Shown here one piece after another: positions 1-6,656 of a stretch of 20,658 bases of DNA. This DNA comes from Oscillospiraceae bacterium (GTDB lineage Bacteria; Bacillota; Clostridia; Oscillospirales; Oscillospiraceae): the NCBI GenBank assembly GCA_029067025.1, contig JAIEFH010000289.1, positions 1 to 20,658 on the forward strand. The letters are read 5' to 3'. The notes beneath the pieces were generated by a model. That model worked only from the letters and a program-made list of their open reading frames with translations, was not told the origin of the DNA and did not search any database. The position numbers were made by a program, and so were the translations under genes. Positions within the stretch are counted from its first letter, which is position 1. Every line of letters begins with the position of its first letter.

Positions 1-1
1 C

Positions 2-301
2 CCCTACACCAACTGCGACCACTGTGCCGGCTGGGCCATGCTGTGCTCCGATGCCGCCTTCGGTGATCTCCCATGGCGGCAGATTTATAACCCCCACTGG
101 GAGGATATCCAGGTAGGCGACGTAATCGACTATCGCAATGAGCAGTCCGGCCACGCCATCGTGGTGATTGAAAAAACAGACGAGTACGTGAAGGTGACTG
201 AAAGCACCACAAACAACCATGCCCGGTGGGGCGGGCAGTACCCCCGCTGGTGGCTGGAACAGCAGCCTGGATATTGTCTGAACACGCGATACCCGGAATA
301 A
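2..301 (+). CDS. C-terminal part of a Cys/His amidase- or NlpC/P60/CHAP-like protein (5' end outside window)
   Basis: The reading frame is open from base 2, so the gene starts upstream of the window and only the last 99 residues are seen. They include a Cys-containing segment (TNCDHCAGWAMLCSDAAFG), then VGDVIDY and a His-containing strand (SGHAIVVIEK), and a Trp-rich tail (WGGQYPRWWLEQQ). A Cys early and a His after a VGD turn is the arrangement of papain-like cell-wall amidases (NlpC/P60 or CHAP type), and similar modules occur at the C-termini of secreted clostridial proteins. The fold assignment is inferred from this pattern only. The N-terminus, any signal peptide and any repeats cannot be judged. 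A hairpin terminator follows 18 bases after the stop. Confidence 0.45.
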   Translation, partial: PYTNCDHCAGWAMLCSDAAFGDLPWRQIYNPHWEDIQVGDVIDYRNEQSGHAIVVIEKTDEYVKVTESTTNNHARWGGQYPRWWLEQQPGYCLNTRYPE

Positions 302-319
302 CATCCACAAAACGTAAGC

Positions 320-347
320 GGGCGGCGCTCCGCGTGGAGCGTCGCCC
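320..347 (+). terminator. Rho-independent-type terminator after the amidase-like gene
   Basis: GGGCGGCGCTCC (320-331) pairs with GGAGCGTCGCCC (336-347), with one G-U pair and a GCGT loop, followed by CGATTTTGT. It lies 18 bases after the stop at 301. It also separates the following CCA-enzyme remnant from any upstream promoter. Confidence 0.7.
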
Positions 348-383
348 CGATTTTGTCTGCCGTTTCTGTCCCTGTATCCCGAC

Positions 384-1064
384 GTGCTATGCGAGTTCTG
401 GCCGCAGTTGGGCCCGCTGGTAACGCTGGAGCAGCATAACCCCTGGCACTGCTGGGGCGGCTGGGAGCATACCATCCATGCGGTAGACGCCGCGCCCGCT
501 GATGTGACCCTGCGACTGACCATGCTCCTCCACGATATTGGAAAACCCAGCTGCAAATCCACCGATGAGCAGGGCATCGACCACTTCTACGGCCACCCGG
601 CGGTGAGCGCCCGGCTGGCGGATCAGATGCTCCGGGCGCTGAAGTTCGACAACAAAACCCGGGAGCGGGTGGTGCTCCTGGTGGAGCGCCACGACGCGCA
701 GCTGCCGCCCAGGAACCAGGTCATCCGCCGCTGGCTCAACCGCCTGGGGCCGGAGGCATTCTTTCAGCTTCTTGAGGTCAAGCGGGCGGATAACATGGGC
801 CAGGCCCCCGGGAAGGTACAGGACTGTCTGGCGGAGCTGGACGAAATCAGGGCCAAAACGGAACAGATCCTGGCAGAGCGGCAATGTCTCACGTTGAAGG
901 ATCTGGCTGTGGACGGGCGGGACGTCATGGCGGCAGGTGTGGCCCCAGGGCCAGAAGTAGGCAAAGTGCTGGAGAGACTGCTTGAACTGGTACTCAATGA
1001 GGATGTTCCCAACGAGCGGGAAATCTTAATAGGACTTATAGATAGAATACTTCTGCAACTATAA
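384..1064 (+). CDS. HD-domain protein: 5'-truncated CCA-adding enzyme (C-terminal half), probable pseudogene
   Basis: The 226 residues resemble the C-terminal half of bacterial tRNA CCA-nucleotidyltransferases. EQHNPWH and WEHTIHA are followed by the HD motif LLHDIGKP (H50, D51), HFYGHP (H71) and ERHD (H103, D104), then a helical tail. Family members are about 440-480 residues. The N-terminal nucleotidyltransferase head (GSxxR, DxD) is absent. The frame stays open and family-like only back to about base 363, just after the preceding gene's terminator, and no Shine-Dalgarno sequence precedes the GTG at 384. I infer a deletion that removed the promoter and 5' half. The frame is otherwise intact, so expression as a stand-alone HD phosphohydrolase cannot be excluded. 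Confidence 0.7.
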   Translation: MLCEFWPQLGPLVTLEQHNPWHCWGGWEHTIHAVDAAPADVTLRLTMLLHDIGKPSCKSTDEQGIDHFYGHPAVSARLADQMLRALKFDNKTRERVVLLVERHDAQLPPRNQVIRRWLNRLGPEAFFQLLEVKRADNMGQAPGKVQDCLAELDEIRAKTEQILAERQCLTLKDLAVDGRDVMAAGVAPGPEVGKVLERLLELVLNEDVPNEREILIGLIDRILLQL

Positions 1065-1078
1065 AAAGTTTTTCTTAA

Positions 1079-1159
1079 CCAGCCTATATCCACGTCACCC
1101 AGCGGATGAAGCGAGAGGCGGCGGACACCATTGGGAGCGTTATCGACCAGGCCATGTGA
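1079..1159 (+). pseudogene. 3'-terminal remnant of a tyrosine recombinase (phage/ICE integrase)
   Basis: In the frame ending at the TGA at 1157-1159 the sequence reads AYIHVTQRMKREAADTIG then SVIDQAM. This matches the extreme C-terminus of Tn916/ICE-type integrases, where the nucleophilic Tyr sits in a Y-x-H-V-T context followed by an M-K-R-x-(A/S)-A helix. An in-frame stop at 1076-1078 and the absence of upstream integrase sequence show that only about 26 codons remain. The remnant begins 15 bases after the CCA-enzyme stop. Family assignment comes from motif recall over a short stretch. The position near a tRNA cluster fits a former integrated element. Confidence 0.6.
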
Positions 1160-1179
1160 GAAAGTCAAACGCAGAAAAG

Positions 1180-1215
1180 GGCAGGAGCAGATGGGAATCC
1201 CCGTCCGCTCCTGCC
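1180..1215 (+). terminator. Hairpin after the integrase remnant
   Basis: GGCAGGAGC (1180-1188) pairs perfectly with GCTCCTGCC (1207-1215), and a further GGG/CCC pairing near 1193-1203 closes the loop. Only a weak T-rich stretch follows. It starts 20 bases after the integrase stop and probably is the old integrase terminator. Confidence 0.5.
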
Positions 1216-1348
1216 TACTTCATTGTGCTCCACCCACCATCTGTTGGAGGGAGCCCCCTTCACCAGCTGGTGGGGTAATTGAACAAGACGAAGGTAGAAC
1301 AAATAAAACACCCTCACCGACACCCCTCCGCACGCGTGATTTGTTCCT

Positions 1349-1480
1349 CTACGTCTTTTCCGTCTGCCTTTTTAGAAAATCCCGCAGCGGGGCCAGCTCC
1401 TGCCGGGCATCCCACACCTCCAGCGCAGCGTAGTATTCCTCACGGATGATAACGGATGAAAGCCCATAAAAAACCTCCCC
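1349..1480 (-). pseudogene. Possible 3' remnant of a Fic-family gene
   Basis: On the minus strand the frame ending at the TAG at 1349-1351 reads REEYYAALEVWDARQE then LAPLRDFLKRQTEKT. Many clostridial Fic proteins end with a very similar pattern: R-x-x-YY-x-ALE, acidic spacer, PL-x-x-FL-x-x-QT-x-KTW. The catalytic Fic loop HPFxxGNGR is not present upstream, and the frame soon runs into unrelated sequence and the tRNA-Val region. Only a tail of about 40 codons is recognisable. The assignment is by pattern and is tentative. Confidence 0.4.
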
Positions 1481-1509
1481 ATGCTGTCCGCTCCATTGTG
1501 TCCTATCGG

Positions 1510-1560
1510 CGTATGGGTCACGGTCTGGGTCTTGCGCTGAACCAAATTTTGACCCATACG
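1510..1560. repeat. 11-bp perfect inverted repeat, 29-bp spacer
   Basis: CGTATGGGTCA (1510-1520) and TGACCCATACG (1550-1560) are perfect inverted copies. The pair lies between the Fic-like remnant and the tRNA terminator in otherwise unassigned DNA. It could be a leftover protein-binding or recombination site; nothing in the sequence decides this. Confidence 0.5.
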
Positions 1561-1582
1561 GTTTTGTGCTGAAAAAGTAACA

Positions 1583-1616
1583 AAAACGCCTGATTTCGTA
1601 AGAAATCAGGCGTTTT
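1583..1616 (-). terminator. Terminator of the tRNA cluster
   Basis: AAAACGCCTGATTTC (1583-1597) and GAAATCAGGCGTTTT (1602-1616) form a perfect 15-bp stem with a GTAA loop. Read on the minus strand the stem ends in a T run. It begins one base after the CCA end of tRNA-Val. Confidence 0.9.
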
Positions 1617-1617
1617 C

Positions 1618-1693
1618 TGGTGGAGACTACAGAACTCGAATCTGTGACCTCTTGCGTGTGAAGCAAGCGCTCTACCGGCTGAGCTAAGCCTCC
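1618..1693 (-). tRNA. tRNA-Val (anticodon CAC)
   Basis: The reverse complement folds as a 76-nt tRNA. GGAGGCT pairs with AGTCTCC in the acceptor stem, the D-arm is GCTCAGCCGGTAGAGC, and the anticodon stem CTTGC/GCAAG encloses TTCACAC (anticodon CAC, reading GUG). The T-loop is TTCGAGT and CCA is encoded. It is the last gene of the cluster. Confidence 0.93.
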
Positions 1694-1697
1694 ATAT

Positions 1698-1772
1698 TGG
1701 TGACCCGGACGGGAATCGAACCCGTGTTACCGCCGTGAAAGGGCGGTGTCTTAGCCGCTTGACCACCGGGCC
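1698..1772 (-). tRNA. tRNA-Glu (anticodon TTC)
   Basis: The reverse complement is 75 nt: acceptor GGCCCGG with CCGGGTC, anticodon stem CCGCC/GGCGG around CTTTCAC (anticodon TTC, reading GAA/GAG), T-arm ACGGGTTCGATTCCCGT, and encoded CCA. Four bases separate it from tRNA-Val. Confidence 0.93.
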
Positions 1773-1808
1773 GCGGGTGCCCAAGGCGGGCGGTATCAGA
1801 ACGGGGGA

Positions 1809-1839
1809 CCCGAAGAAGCGGCATCACCGCTTCTTCGGG
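1809..1839 (-). repeat. Perfect hairpin between tRNA-Met and tRNA-Glu
   Basis: CCCGAAGAAGCGG (1809-1821) pairs perfectly with CCGCTTCTTCGGG (1827-1839) around a 5-nt loop. It starts one base beyond the CCA of tRNA-Met on the transcribed strand. No T tract follows, so it looks more like an attenuator or processing signal than a full terminator. Confidence 0.7.
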
Positions 1840-1840
1840 A

Positions 1841-1917
1841 TGGTAGCGGCGACTGGATTCGAACCGGTGACAACTCGGGTATGAACCGAGTGCTCTAGCC
1901 AACTGAGCTACGCCGCC
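1841..1917 (-). tRNA. tRNA-Met (anticodon CAT), elongator type
   Basis: The reverse complement is 77 nt: GGCGGCG pairs with CGCCGCT (first pair G-U), the D-arm is GCTCAGTTGGCTAGAGC, and anticodon stem CTCGG/CCGAG surrounds TTCATAC (anticodon CAT). CCA is encoded. A paired first position and the overall form fit elongator Met rather than initiator. Ile2 (lysidine-modified CAT) is less likely but not excluded. The T-stem ACCGG/CCAGT has a central C-A mismatch. Confidence 0.88.
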
Positions 1918-1946
1918 ATGTTGCCGCCCCGACAGGGGCAAGAGTT

Positions 1947-1975
1947 ACTATACATCATTTTCTGAGAAATGTCAA
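1947..1975 (-). promoter_or_regulatory. Sigma-A-type promoter of the tRNA-Met-Glu-Val cluster
   Basis: On the minus strand TTGACA (1975-1970), a 17-base spacer and TATAGT (1952-1947) precede the first tRNA by 29 bases. The -35 is consensus and the -10 has one mismatch. Confidence 0.9.
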
Positions 1976-2000
1976 CCCTTTTTTCCGCAAACAAAGGCTT

Positions 2001-3590
2001 TTATAACGGAGGATTTTCGCTTTCTCCGTCCCGACAGGCCAGCTCTGCCTGGAAGTCCGCCGCGGCCCGCTTGGCGGCGGCGATCTTGTCCCAGCTCTCC
2101 AGATATTCCTTGGCGTATTTGGGGTTGTTCAACCGGACAATCTTCCGCTCCGCCGGATCCACCAGCTTGGTGATCCCCCCAGCCCCTAAGGACAGCACGG
2201 TCTGCAATTCCTCCATCATCACGATGTTGTAGGCGCACACCGCCCCCGGCTTCGTCCAACCCACGTTTTCAAAGGAGCCGGACATATACTTCTGCCGGTA
2301 GAGGTAATAGGGCGCGTATCCCGCCCCCCGCAGGCGCTGGTCGGCCAGGGCCAGCATGGCCTCCACCGTCTCCGGCGCGCACAGATCCCCGCTCGCCTCA
2401 GTGAGGCCCGTCTCAGTGAGCCGGGAGCCCTTTTTCAGCGCCAGGGTGTGGACGGTGATATTGGCCGGATCCATGTCCAGTACGCGATCCAGCGTCCGTC
2501 CGAAGCCCTCCAATGTGTCGGTGGGCAGTCCGGCGATGAGATCCATGTTCACCATGCCGCCGAAGTGTTTTTGCGCCAGCCCCATGGCTTCCACAATTTC
2601 CGCAGCGGTGTGGGCCCGGCCCATGGCGCACAATACCCCGTCCTCCATCGTCTGCGGGTTGATGGAGATGCGGTGGATGCCATGGGCCTTCAGCGTCTCC
2701 AGCTTATCCGCGGTGATGGTGTCCGGGCGGCCCGCTTCCACAGTGAACTCGGAACAGCGCTCCATAGGCAGAAAATTTTCCACAGCGGACAACACACGGT
2801 CAAGCTGTTCCGCCGACAGGGTGGTGGGGGTGCCGCCCCCCATATACGCTGAGCCGATGCGCAGCCCCCGCTCCCGGAGCAGGCTGCCCGCCAGCTCGAT
2901 CTCCCGGCACAGCGCCTCCACATAGGGCTCCACCAGCGCCAGCGACCGCTTCACGTCGGCGGAGATAAAGGAGCAGTAGGCGCACCGGGTGGGGCAGAAG
3001 GGCACGCCGATATAGAGGGCCAGGCCGCCCGGCTCAAGCCCCCGCTTCACGTCCAGCGCCGCCCGGGCGCACTCCACCGCCAGCGCCGCCCGTGGGGCGG
3101 ACACGCGGTACACATCCCGAAGCTCTTTTTCCGCCTGCTTTGCCGTTTTCCCCGCCAGCATCGCCTTGGTAGGCAGCTTAACGGGCCGTACCCCGGTGAG
3201 GGAACCCCAGGGCAGCTCATGGCCCAGCAGGGCGGTGCCCGCCTTATAAAAGGCCTGCTTCAAGGCATGGGATACAGTGTGGTACACCGCCTCCTCCGGC
3301 TCATCCAGCTTTTCCGAGGGGAAGCGTACCACGCCGTTCTGATAACGATCCTCCAGCTTTACCAGCACACTCATGCTGGCCAGCTTCGCGCCTCGGCTGA
3401 GGGCAATCACAACGCCCTTTTCTCCCGCCATACTTTCCGGCGGGGCAGAGGGATACGAGGTATCTGGATACACCGTATCTGGATACTCTGGCTTTTCCCC
3501 GGGGAACAGGGTCAAAAGCATCTGCTCGGTGGGAAAGCGGTATCTCTCCGGCTTCCAGAGCCAGTTATGTTCAGTGAACCAGATCTTCAT
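2001..3590 (-). CDS. hemZ: Coproporphyrinogen dehydrogenase HemZ, radical SAM
   Basis: The 529-residue protein is a radical SAM enzyme. The central domain begins ALYIGVPFCPTRCAYCSF with the cluster-binding C-x3-C-x2-C at C199, C203 and C206, followed by a YMGGGTPTT glycine-rich motif and the TIM-barrel segments ISINPQTM and MDLIAGLPTDT. The N-terminal region of about 190 residues and the C-terminal FENVGWTKPGAVCAYNI block are typical of HemZ, the HemN-like oxygen-independent coproporphyrinogen dehydrogenase of Firmicutes. The start ATG (3590-3588) overlaps the stop of the upstream hydrolase, suggesting translational coupling. Near residues 36-50 there is a small YPDTx repeat. The substrate is assigned by family; HemZ-type proteins are not all proven haem enzymes. 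Confidence 0.9.
   Translation of the reverse strand: MKIWFTEHNWLWKPERYRFPTEQMLLTLFPGEKPEYPDTVYPDTSYPSAPPESMAGEKGVVIALSRGAKLASMSVLVKLEDRYQNGVVRFPSEKLDEPEEAVYHTVSHALKQAFYKAGTALLGHELPWGSLTGVRPVKLPTKAMLAGKTAKQAEKELRDVYRVSAPRAALAVECARAALDVKRGLEPGGLALYIGVPFCPTRCAYCSFISADVKRSLALVEPYVEALCREIELAGSLLRERGLRIGSAYMGGGTPTTLSAEQLDRVLSAVENFLPMERCSEFTVEAGRPDTITADKLETLKAHGIHRISINPQTMEDGVLCAMGRAHTAAEIVEAMGLAQKHFGGMVNMDLIAGLPTDTLEGFGRTLDRVLDMDPANITVHTLALKKGSRLTETGLTEASGDLCAPETVEAMLALADQRLRGAGYAPYYLYRQKYMSGSFENVGWTKPGAVCAYNIVMMEELQTVLSLGAGGITKLVDPAERKIVRLNNPKYAKEYLESWDKIAAAKRAAADFQAELACRDGESENPPL
3460..3486. repeat. 15-bp-period tandem repeat inside hemZ
   Basis: GTATCTGGATAC occurs at 3460-3471 and 3475-3486, a 15-base period. 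It encodes tandem YPDT units on the minus strand, with a third degenerate unit (YPSA), in the N-terminal variable part of HemZ. Confidence 0.8.
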
Positions 3591-4216
3591 CTGCCCATCG
3601 CCATGCGCAGGCAGTAGTTGCTCTTGCGCTCCCGCTCCAAAGTGGACTGCCCCTCGTGGCCCGGCATCACCCGGTAATCCCCCTCCAGCTCACCCAGCCG
3701 CTTCAGGGACTTCATGATCTGCCCCTCGTCTCCCCCGGGCAGATCGGTGCGGCCCATGGAGCCTTCGAACAGGGTATCCCCGGTGAACAGCACATCGCCG
3801 GAGCGCAGGGTCACCGAGCCGGGGGTGTGTCCCGGGGTCTCCAAAACTTCCACATCGACGCCCGCGATGTTCACCACGTCCCCCTCCTTGTACGGGGTGA
3901 CGTCCCCGAAGGAGCGGACGGTGGGGAAGGTCTGGCCAAAGACCTGGGCGGTATCGCCCTCCCCGATATCGGCGGGATGGCAGTAGACAGGCAGGTCGGG
4001 CCACTCCTCCCGCAGGCCGGGAATGCCCAGGATGTGGTCGAAGTGCCCGTGGGTGAGGAGGACGGCCTCCGCCTCCAGCCCATTCTGGATCATCCACCGG
4101 GCCACCTGCTCCCCCTGGTCGCCGGGGTCCACGATGCCGCATTTATAACCCCCGTCCTGGCGGAAAATATAGCAGTTGGTGCCGATCTGGCCCAGCCGCA
4201 GCACACTGATTTCCAT
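3587..4216 (-). CDS. MBL-fold metallo-hydrolase (glyoxalase II-like)
   Basis: The 209-residue protein has the metallo-beta-lactamase signature LTHGHFDH (H56, H58, D60, H61), then ETPGHTPGS, LFTGDTLF and VMPGHEG, which supply the remaining metal ligands. Its size and motif spacing fit the small GloB/YcbL-like hydrolases acting on thioesters or unknown substrates. The start at 4216 has GAGGTGG five bases upstream. A longer in-frame start at 4252 overlaps the -10 box of the promoter and is rejected. The stop overlaps the hemZ start in an ATGA junction, so the two genes form a two-gene operon. The exact substrate cannot be read from the sequence. Confidence 0.9.
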   Translation of the reverse strand: MEISVLRLGQIGTNCYIFRQDGGYKCGIVDPGDQGEQVARWMIQNGLEAEAVLLTHGHFDHILGIPGLREEWPDLPVYCHPADIGEGDTAQVFGQTFPTVRSFGDVTPYKEGDVVNIAGVDVEVLETPGHTPGSVTLRSGDVLFTGDTLFEGSMGRTDLPGGDEGQIMKSLKRLGELEGDYRVMPGHEGQSTLERERKSNYCLRMAMGR

Positions 4217-4247
4217 AGCTACCACCTCAAATATATTCTCACTGTCC

Positions 4248-4276
4248 ATCATACGATATTTCGGTTCATTTGTAAA
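4248..4276 (-). promoter_or_regulatory. Promoter of the MBL hydrolase-hemZ operon
   Basis: On the minus strand TTTACA (4276-4271), a 17-base spacer and TATGAT (4253-4248) stand directly upstream of the operon. The -10 covers the alternative upstream start codon, which supports the start at 4216. Confidence 0.8.
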
Positions 4277-4278
4277 TA

Positions 4279-4309
4279 AAAACCGTCCGGCAGTATGCCG
4301 GACGGTTTT
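4279..4309 (-). terminator. Terminator of the rpmH-jag operon
   Basis: AAAACCGTCCGGC (4279-4291) and GCCGGACGGTTTT (4297-4309) form a perfect 13-bp stem with a 5-nt loop. On the minus strand it runs into TTTTTATTT and sits just after the jag stop. The next promoter's -35 box begins 3 bases further on. Confidence 0.92.
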
Positions 4310-4313
4310 CGCT

Positions 4314-5147
4314 TTACATCTTACTGGGGTCGTAGGCCACCACCGTGCGGCGGTTGGGCTCGGTGCCGGTGGAGAAGGTGGACACGCCGGGGTAATCCTG
4401 AAGAGCGGTGTGGATCACGTGCCGTTCATAGGCGTTCATGGCCTCCAGGGTGATGTTCCGGCGGTACTTGACCACCTTGCCCGCCGTCTTGCGGGCCAGG
4501 CGGTTGAGGGACTCCTCCCGGCGGGCCCGGTAGCCCTCGGCGTCCACATGGATGCGCGCCCGGTGGCTGCGGCCCTTGTTGACGGCGTAGCCGGTGAGCT
4601 GCTGGATGGCGTCCAGGGTCTCCCCCCGGTGTCCGATGAGGGCGCCCATATTCTCGCCCTCCAGCACCACCTGGTAGGTGTCGCCCTCCTTCGTGACCAC
4701 AGGTGTGGCTTCCACGCCCATATGCTCGAACAGTCCGGTCTGGAACTTGACGATAGCGGCGGCCACGTCGTCGTCCACACGCTCACCCTTGGGGGCGGCA
4801 GTCTGAGACTGGGCAGTCTTAGACTGAACGGCCGGCTTGGGTTCGGCCTTGGGGGCGGGACGCTCCACGCGGGGCGCTTTGGGCCTCTCCGGCTTGGTGG
4901 CCGGGGTGGGCTTGGGCTCTTTCACAACGGGGGGCTCGGGAACGGGCTCCGGGATGGGTTCGGGCTCATCGGGAGACTCATAGGTGAGCTTCACCTTGGC
5001 GGGGACGGAGCCGATGCCCAAAAAGCCGGTCTTGCCCCGATCCAAAATTTCAACGGATACGTCGTCCCGATCCAGACCGAGATAGGCCAGCCCCTTGGCG
5101 ATGGCCTCATCCTCCGTCTTGGCGGTAAATTCCATATATTTTAGCAC
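4314..5147 (-). CDS. jag: RNA-binding protein Jag/KhpB (Jag-N, KH, R3H)
   Basis: The 277-residue protein shows the three Jag modules. The N-terminal Jag-N domain covers about residues 1-55 (GKTGFLGIG). A long Pro/Glu/Lys-rich linker covers about 56-122. The KH domain carries its GxxG loop in IGHRGETL (171-178), and the C-terminal R3H domain has RHVIH (R242, H246). Jag/KhpB binds RNA with KhpA and influences cell division and envelope synthesis in Firmicutes. It follows yidC by 32 bases, the usual order. I chose the GTG at 5147 because AAGGAG stands 9 bases upstream; the ATG four codons later would be about 21 bases away. The operon terminator follows. Confidence 0.93.
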   Translation of the reverse strand: MLKYMEFTAKTEDEAIAKGLAYLGLDRDDVSVEILDRGKTGFLGIGSVPAKVKLTYESPDEPEPIPEPVPEPPVVKEPKPTPATKPERPKAPRVERPAPKAEPKPAVQSKTAQSQTAAPKGERVDDDVAAAIVKFQTGLFEHMGVEATPVVTKEGDTYQVVLEGENMGALIGHRGETLDAIQQLTGYAVNKGRSHRARIHVDAEGYRARREESLNRLARKTAGKVVKYRRNITLEAMNAYERHVIHTALQDYPGVSTFSTGTEPNRRTVVAYDPSKM

Positions 5148-5179
5148 AAAACTGCACTCCTTACTATGAAATCTGGTGT

Positions 5180-6505
5180 TTACTGCTCTTCGCCGTCCTC
5201 GGCGTAGGCTTCCTCGTAATCCCCGTCGTCGGCGCTCTCATCCATAGGGGGCTCAACGGCGGCCTGCTGATTCCTGGCCTTCTCCGCTTCCTCCGCCTGG
5301 TCGAGCAGCGACCGGTTGGATTCGGCGAGAATCTCCTTCTCCTCCTCCGTCAGCTCCTTGGGTTCCTCTTCCGCGGGCTTGGCGGGGCCGTTGGGGTCGT
5401 AATAGGGGGTAATGGGATAGCGGTTGGGGTCGTAGGCCCGGCCCCGGGCATAGGCACGCAGGCCCTCCCGGCTGGCGGACTTGTCCACGCCCGCTTCCTG
5501 CTTTTTCTTCTGCTTCTGTTTCTTGGGATCCTTGCCGGCGGCGATGGCGGCGGCCTTCTTCTCAGCGGCGACGCGGCGGCGCTCCTTCTCGGCCTCCTTG
5601 GCCTTTTTCGCCTGCTCTTCCATCTCCTTCTGGGCGGCCTCATAGTCCTTGCGGAGCAGACGGCCGCAGATGACCTCCTGCACCATGCCCAGCACAGAGT
5701 TGGCAATCCAGTAGATACACATACCGGCGGGCATGGCGAAGCCGATCCACAGCGACATGATGGGGCCCATCAGGATGAGGGACAGGTTCATCTTGGGGGG
5801 CGCCTGATCCTTATTCATCTGGTTGGTCCTCTGGGTGACCAGCATGGTGACCACGGACAATCCCGCCGAGATCACCGGCAGCAGGAACAGGCCCAGGGAT
5901 CCCCAGCTTATGCCGCCCTCCCAGAACTTTAGCTGGGGAACCATGGACAGGTCAATGCCGAAGAAGTCAAAGTTGATGACGAACATTCCGGCGGCGGACG
6001 CACCCGCGGCTGTGGCAGCGGCCTTGGCGGTCTCCAGGTTCCCGGCGTTCAGCATGGAGCCGAGGATCAACTCGTTGGAACCGGCGGCAGTGAAGTCTGT
6101 CATACCCAAGGCGGTGGCCACGGCGGCGGTGGCCTGCTCGGTGAGGCTCATCATGTACTTCAGCGGACGGCGGATGATGGCGTACAGCGGCCACAGGATG
6201 AACAACGGGATCATAGACCATCCGCACCCGCCCATGGGGTTGATGTTGTTCTCGGTGTAGAACTTCTGAACCTCCTGGTTATAGCGCTCCTTGTCGTTGC
6301 CGCAGCGCTTTTGGATCTCTTTGATCTGTTCGTTGACCACGTTCATCTTAATCATACTCTTTTTGCCCTTCAGGTTCAGGGGGAAGAGGATGATCTTGAC
6401 CACCACGGTGAACAGGAACAGGGCGATGCCGTAGCTGTTGAACACCTGGCAGAACAGCTTCAGCAGCAAGCTGAACGGCGTCATGAGTATTTGCCAAATA
6501 TCCAT
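5180..6505 (-). CDS. yidC: Membrane protein insertase YidC/Oxa1 family
   Basis: The 441-residue integral membrane protein helps the Sec pathway, or works alone, to insert and fold membrane proteins. An N-terminal hydrophobic segment (about 5-45) is followed by a cytoplasmic hairpin (residues 46-90). Then come the conserved GGCGWSMIPLFILWPLYAII segment (about 92-111), a pair of hydrophobic segments including LGLFLLPVISAGLSVVTMLV, and a last region with LILMGPIMSLWIGFAMPAG. The C-terminal 150 residues are first Lys/Glu-rich (coiled-coil-like) and then strongly acidic, longer than in bacilli. The groove Arg of YidC appears to be Lys37 here (VVVKIILFPL). There is no lipoprotein Cys. The ATG at 6505 has AGGAGG six bases upstream; a start 12 codons earlier lacks this. 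Confidence 0.95.
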   Translation of the reverse strand: MDIWQILMTPFSLLLKLFCQVFNSYGIALFLFTVVVKIILFPLNLKGKKSMIKMNVVNEQIKEIQKRCGNDKERYNQEVQKFYTENNINPMGGCGWSMIPLFILWPLYAIIRRPLKYMMSLTEQATAAVATALGMTDFTAAGSNELILGSMLNAGNLETAKAAATAAGASAAGMFVINFDFFGIDLSMVPQLKFWEGGISWGSLGLFLLPVISAGLSVVTMLVTQRTNQMNKDQAPPKMNLSLILMGPIMSLWIGFAMPAGMCIYWIANSVLGMVQEVICGRLLRKDYEAAQKEMEEQAKKAKEAEKERRRVAAEKKAAAIAAGKDPKKQKQKKKQEAGVDKSASREGLRAYARGRAYDPNRYPITPYYDPNGPAKPAEEEPKELTEEEKEILAESNRSLLDQAEEAEKARNQQAAVEPPMDESADDGDYEEAYAEDGEEQ

Positions 6506-6539
6506 GTTTGGCCTCCTAAATTTTTCGGATTTTCTTGTC

Positions 6540-6656
6540 ACGCTTCGAAGCGGCCAGGGCGCTCGGTCGCCTTCACTTCGTCTCGGCCTGGTCTGCGGGG
6601 CCGTTGGCCCCTGCGCTCGGCCTCGCTCCGTTCCAGGCTTCCTCGCTGTCCGCCTC
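6540..6656. repeat. Foldable intergenic repeat, copy 1 (between yidD and yidC)
   Basis: This 117-bp block matches 7278-7398. The left 58 bases agree at 51 positions and the right 46 at 38 positions. The centre differs completely but pairs with itself here as GGGGCC-GTT-GGCCCC (from about 6597). Outer arms near GAAGCGG and CCGCCTC are also roughly complementary, as are GCCTGG and CCAGGC. It ends against the yidD stop. It could be a palindromic mobile repeat or an RNA element of the operon. Confidence 0.8.

Noticed and set aside
1518..1941. Minus-strand frames of 85-105 codons across the tRNAs
   Set aside because: They run straight through three well-formed tRNA genes and the terminator.
4217..4252. 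Upstream start extending the MBL hydrolase by 12 residues
   Set aside because: This start codon overlaps the -10 box, and a good ribosome-binding site serves the ATG at 4216.
4176..5144. 322-codon plus-strand frame opposite jag
   Set aside because: Gly/Leu-rich shadow of the jag linker codons; Jag domains are clear on the minus strand.
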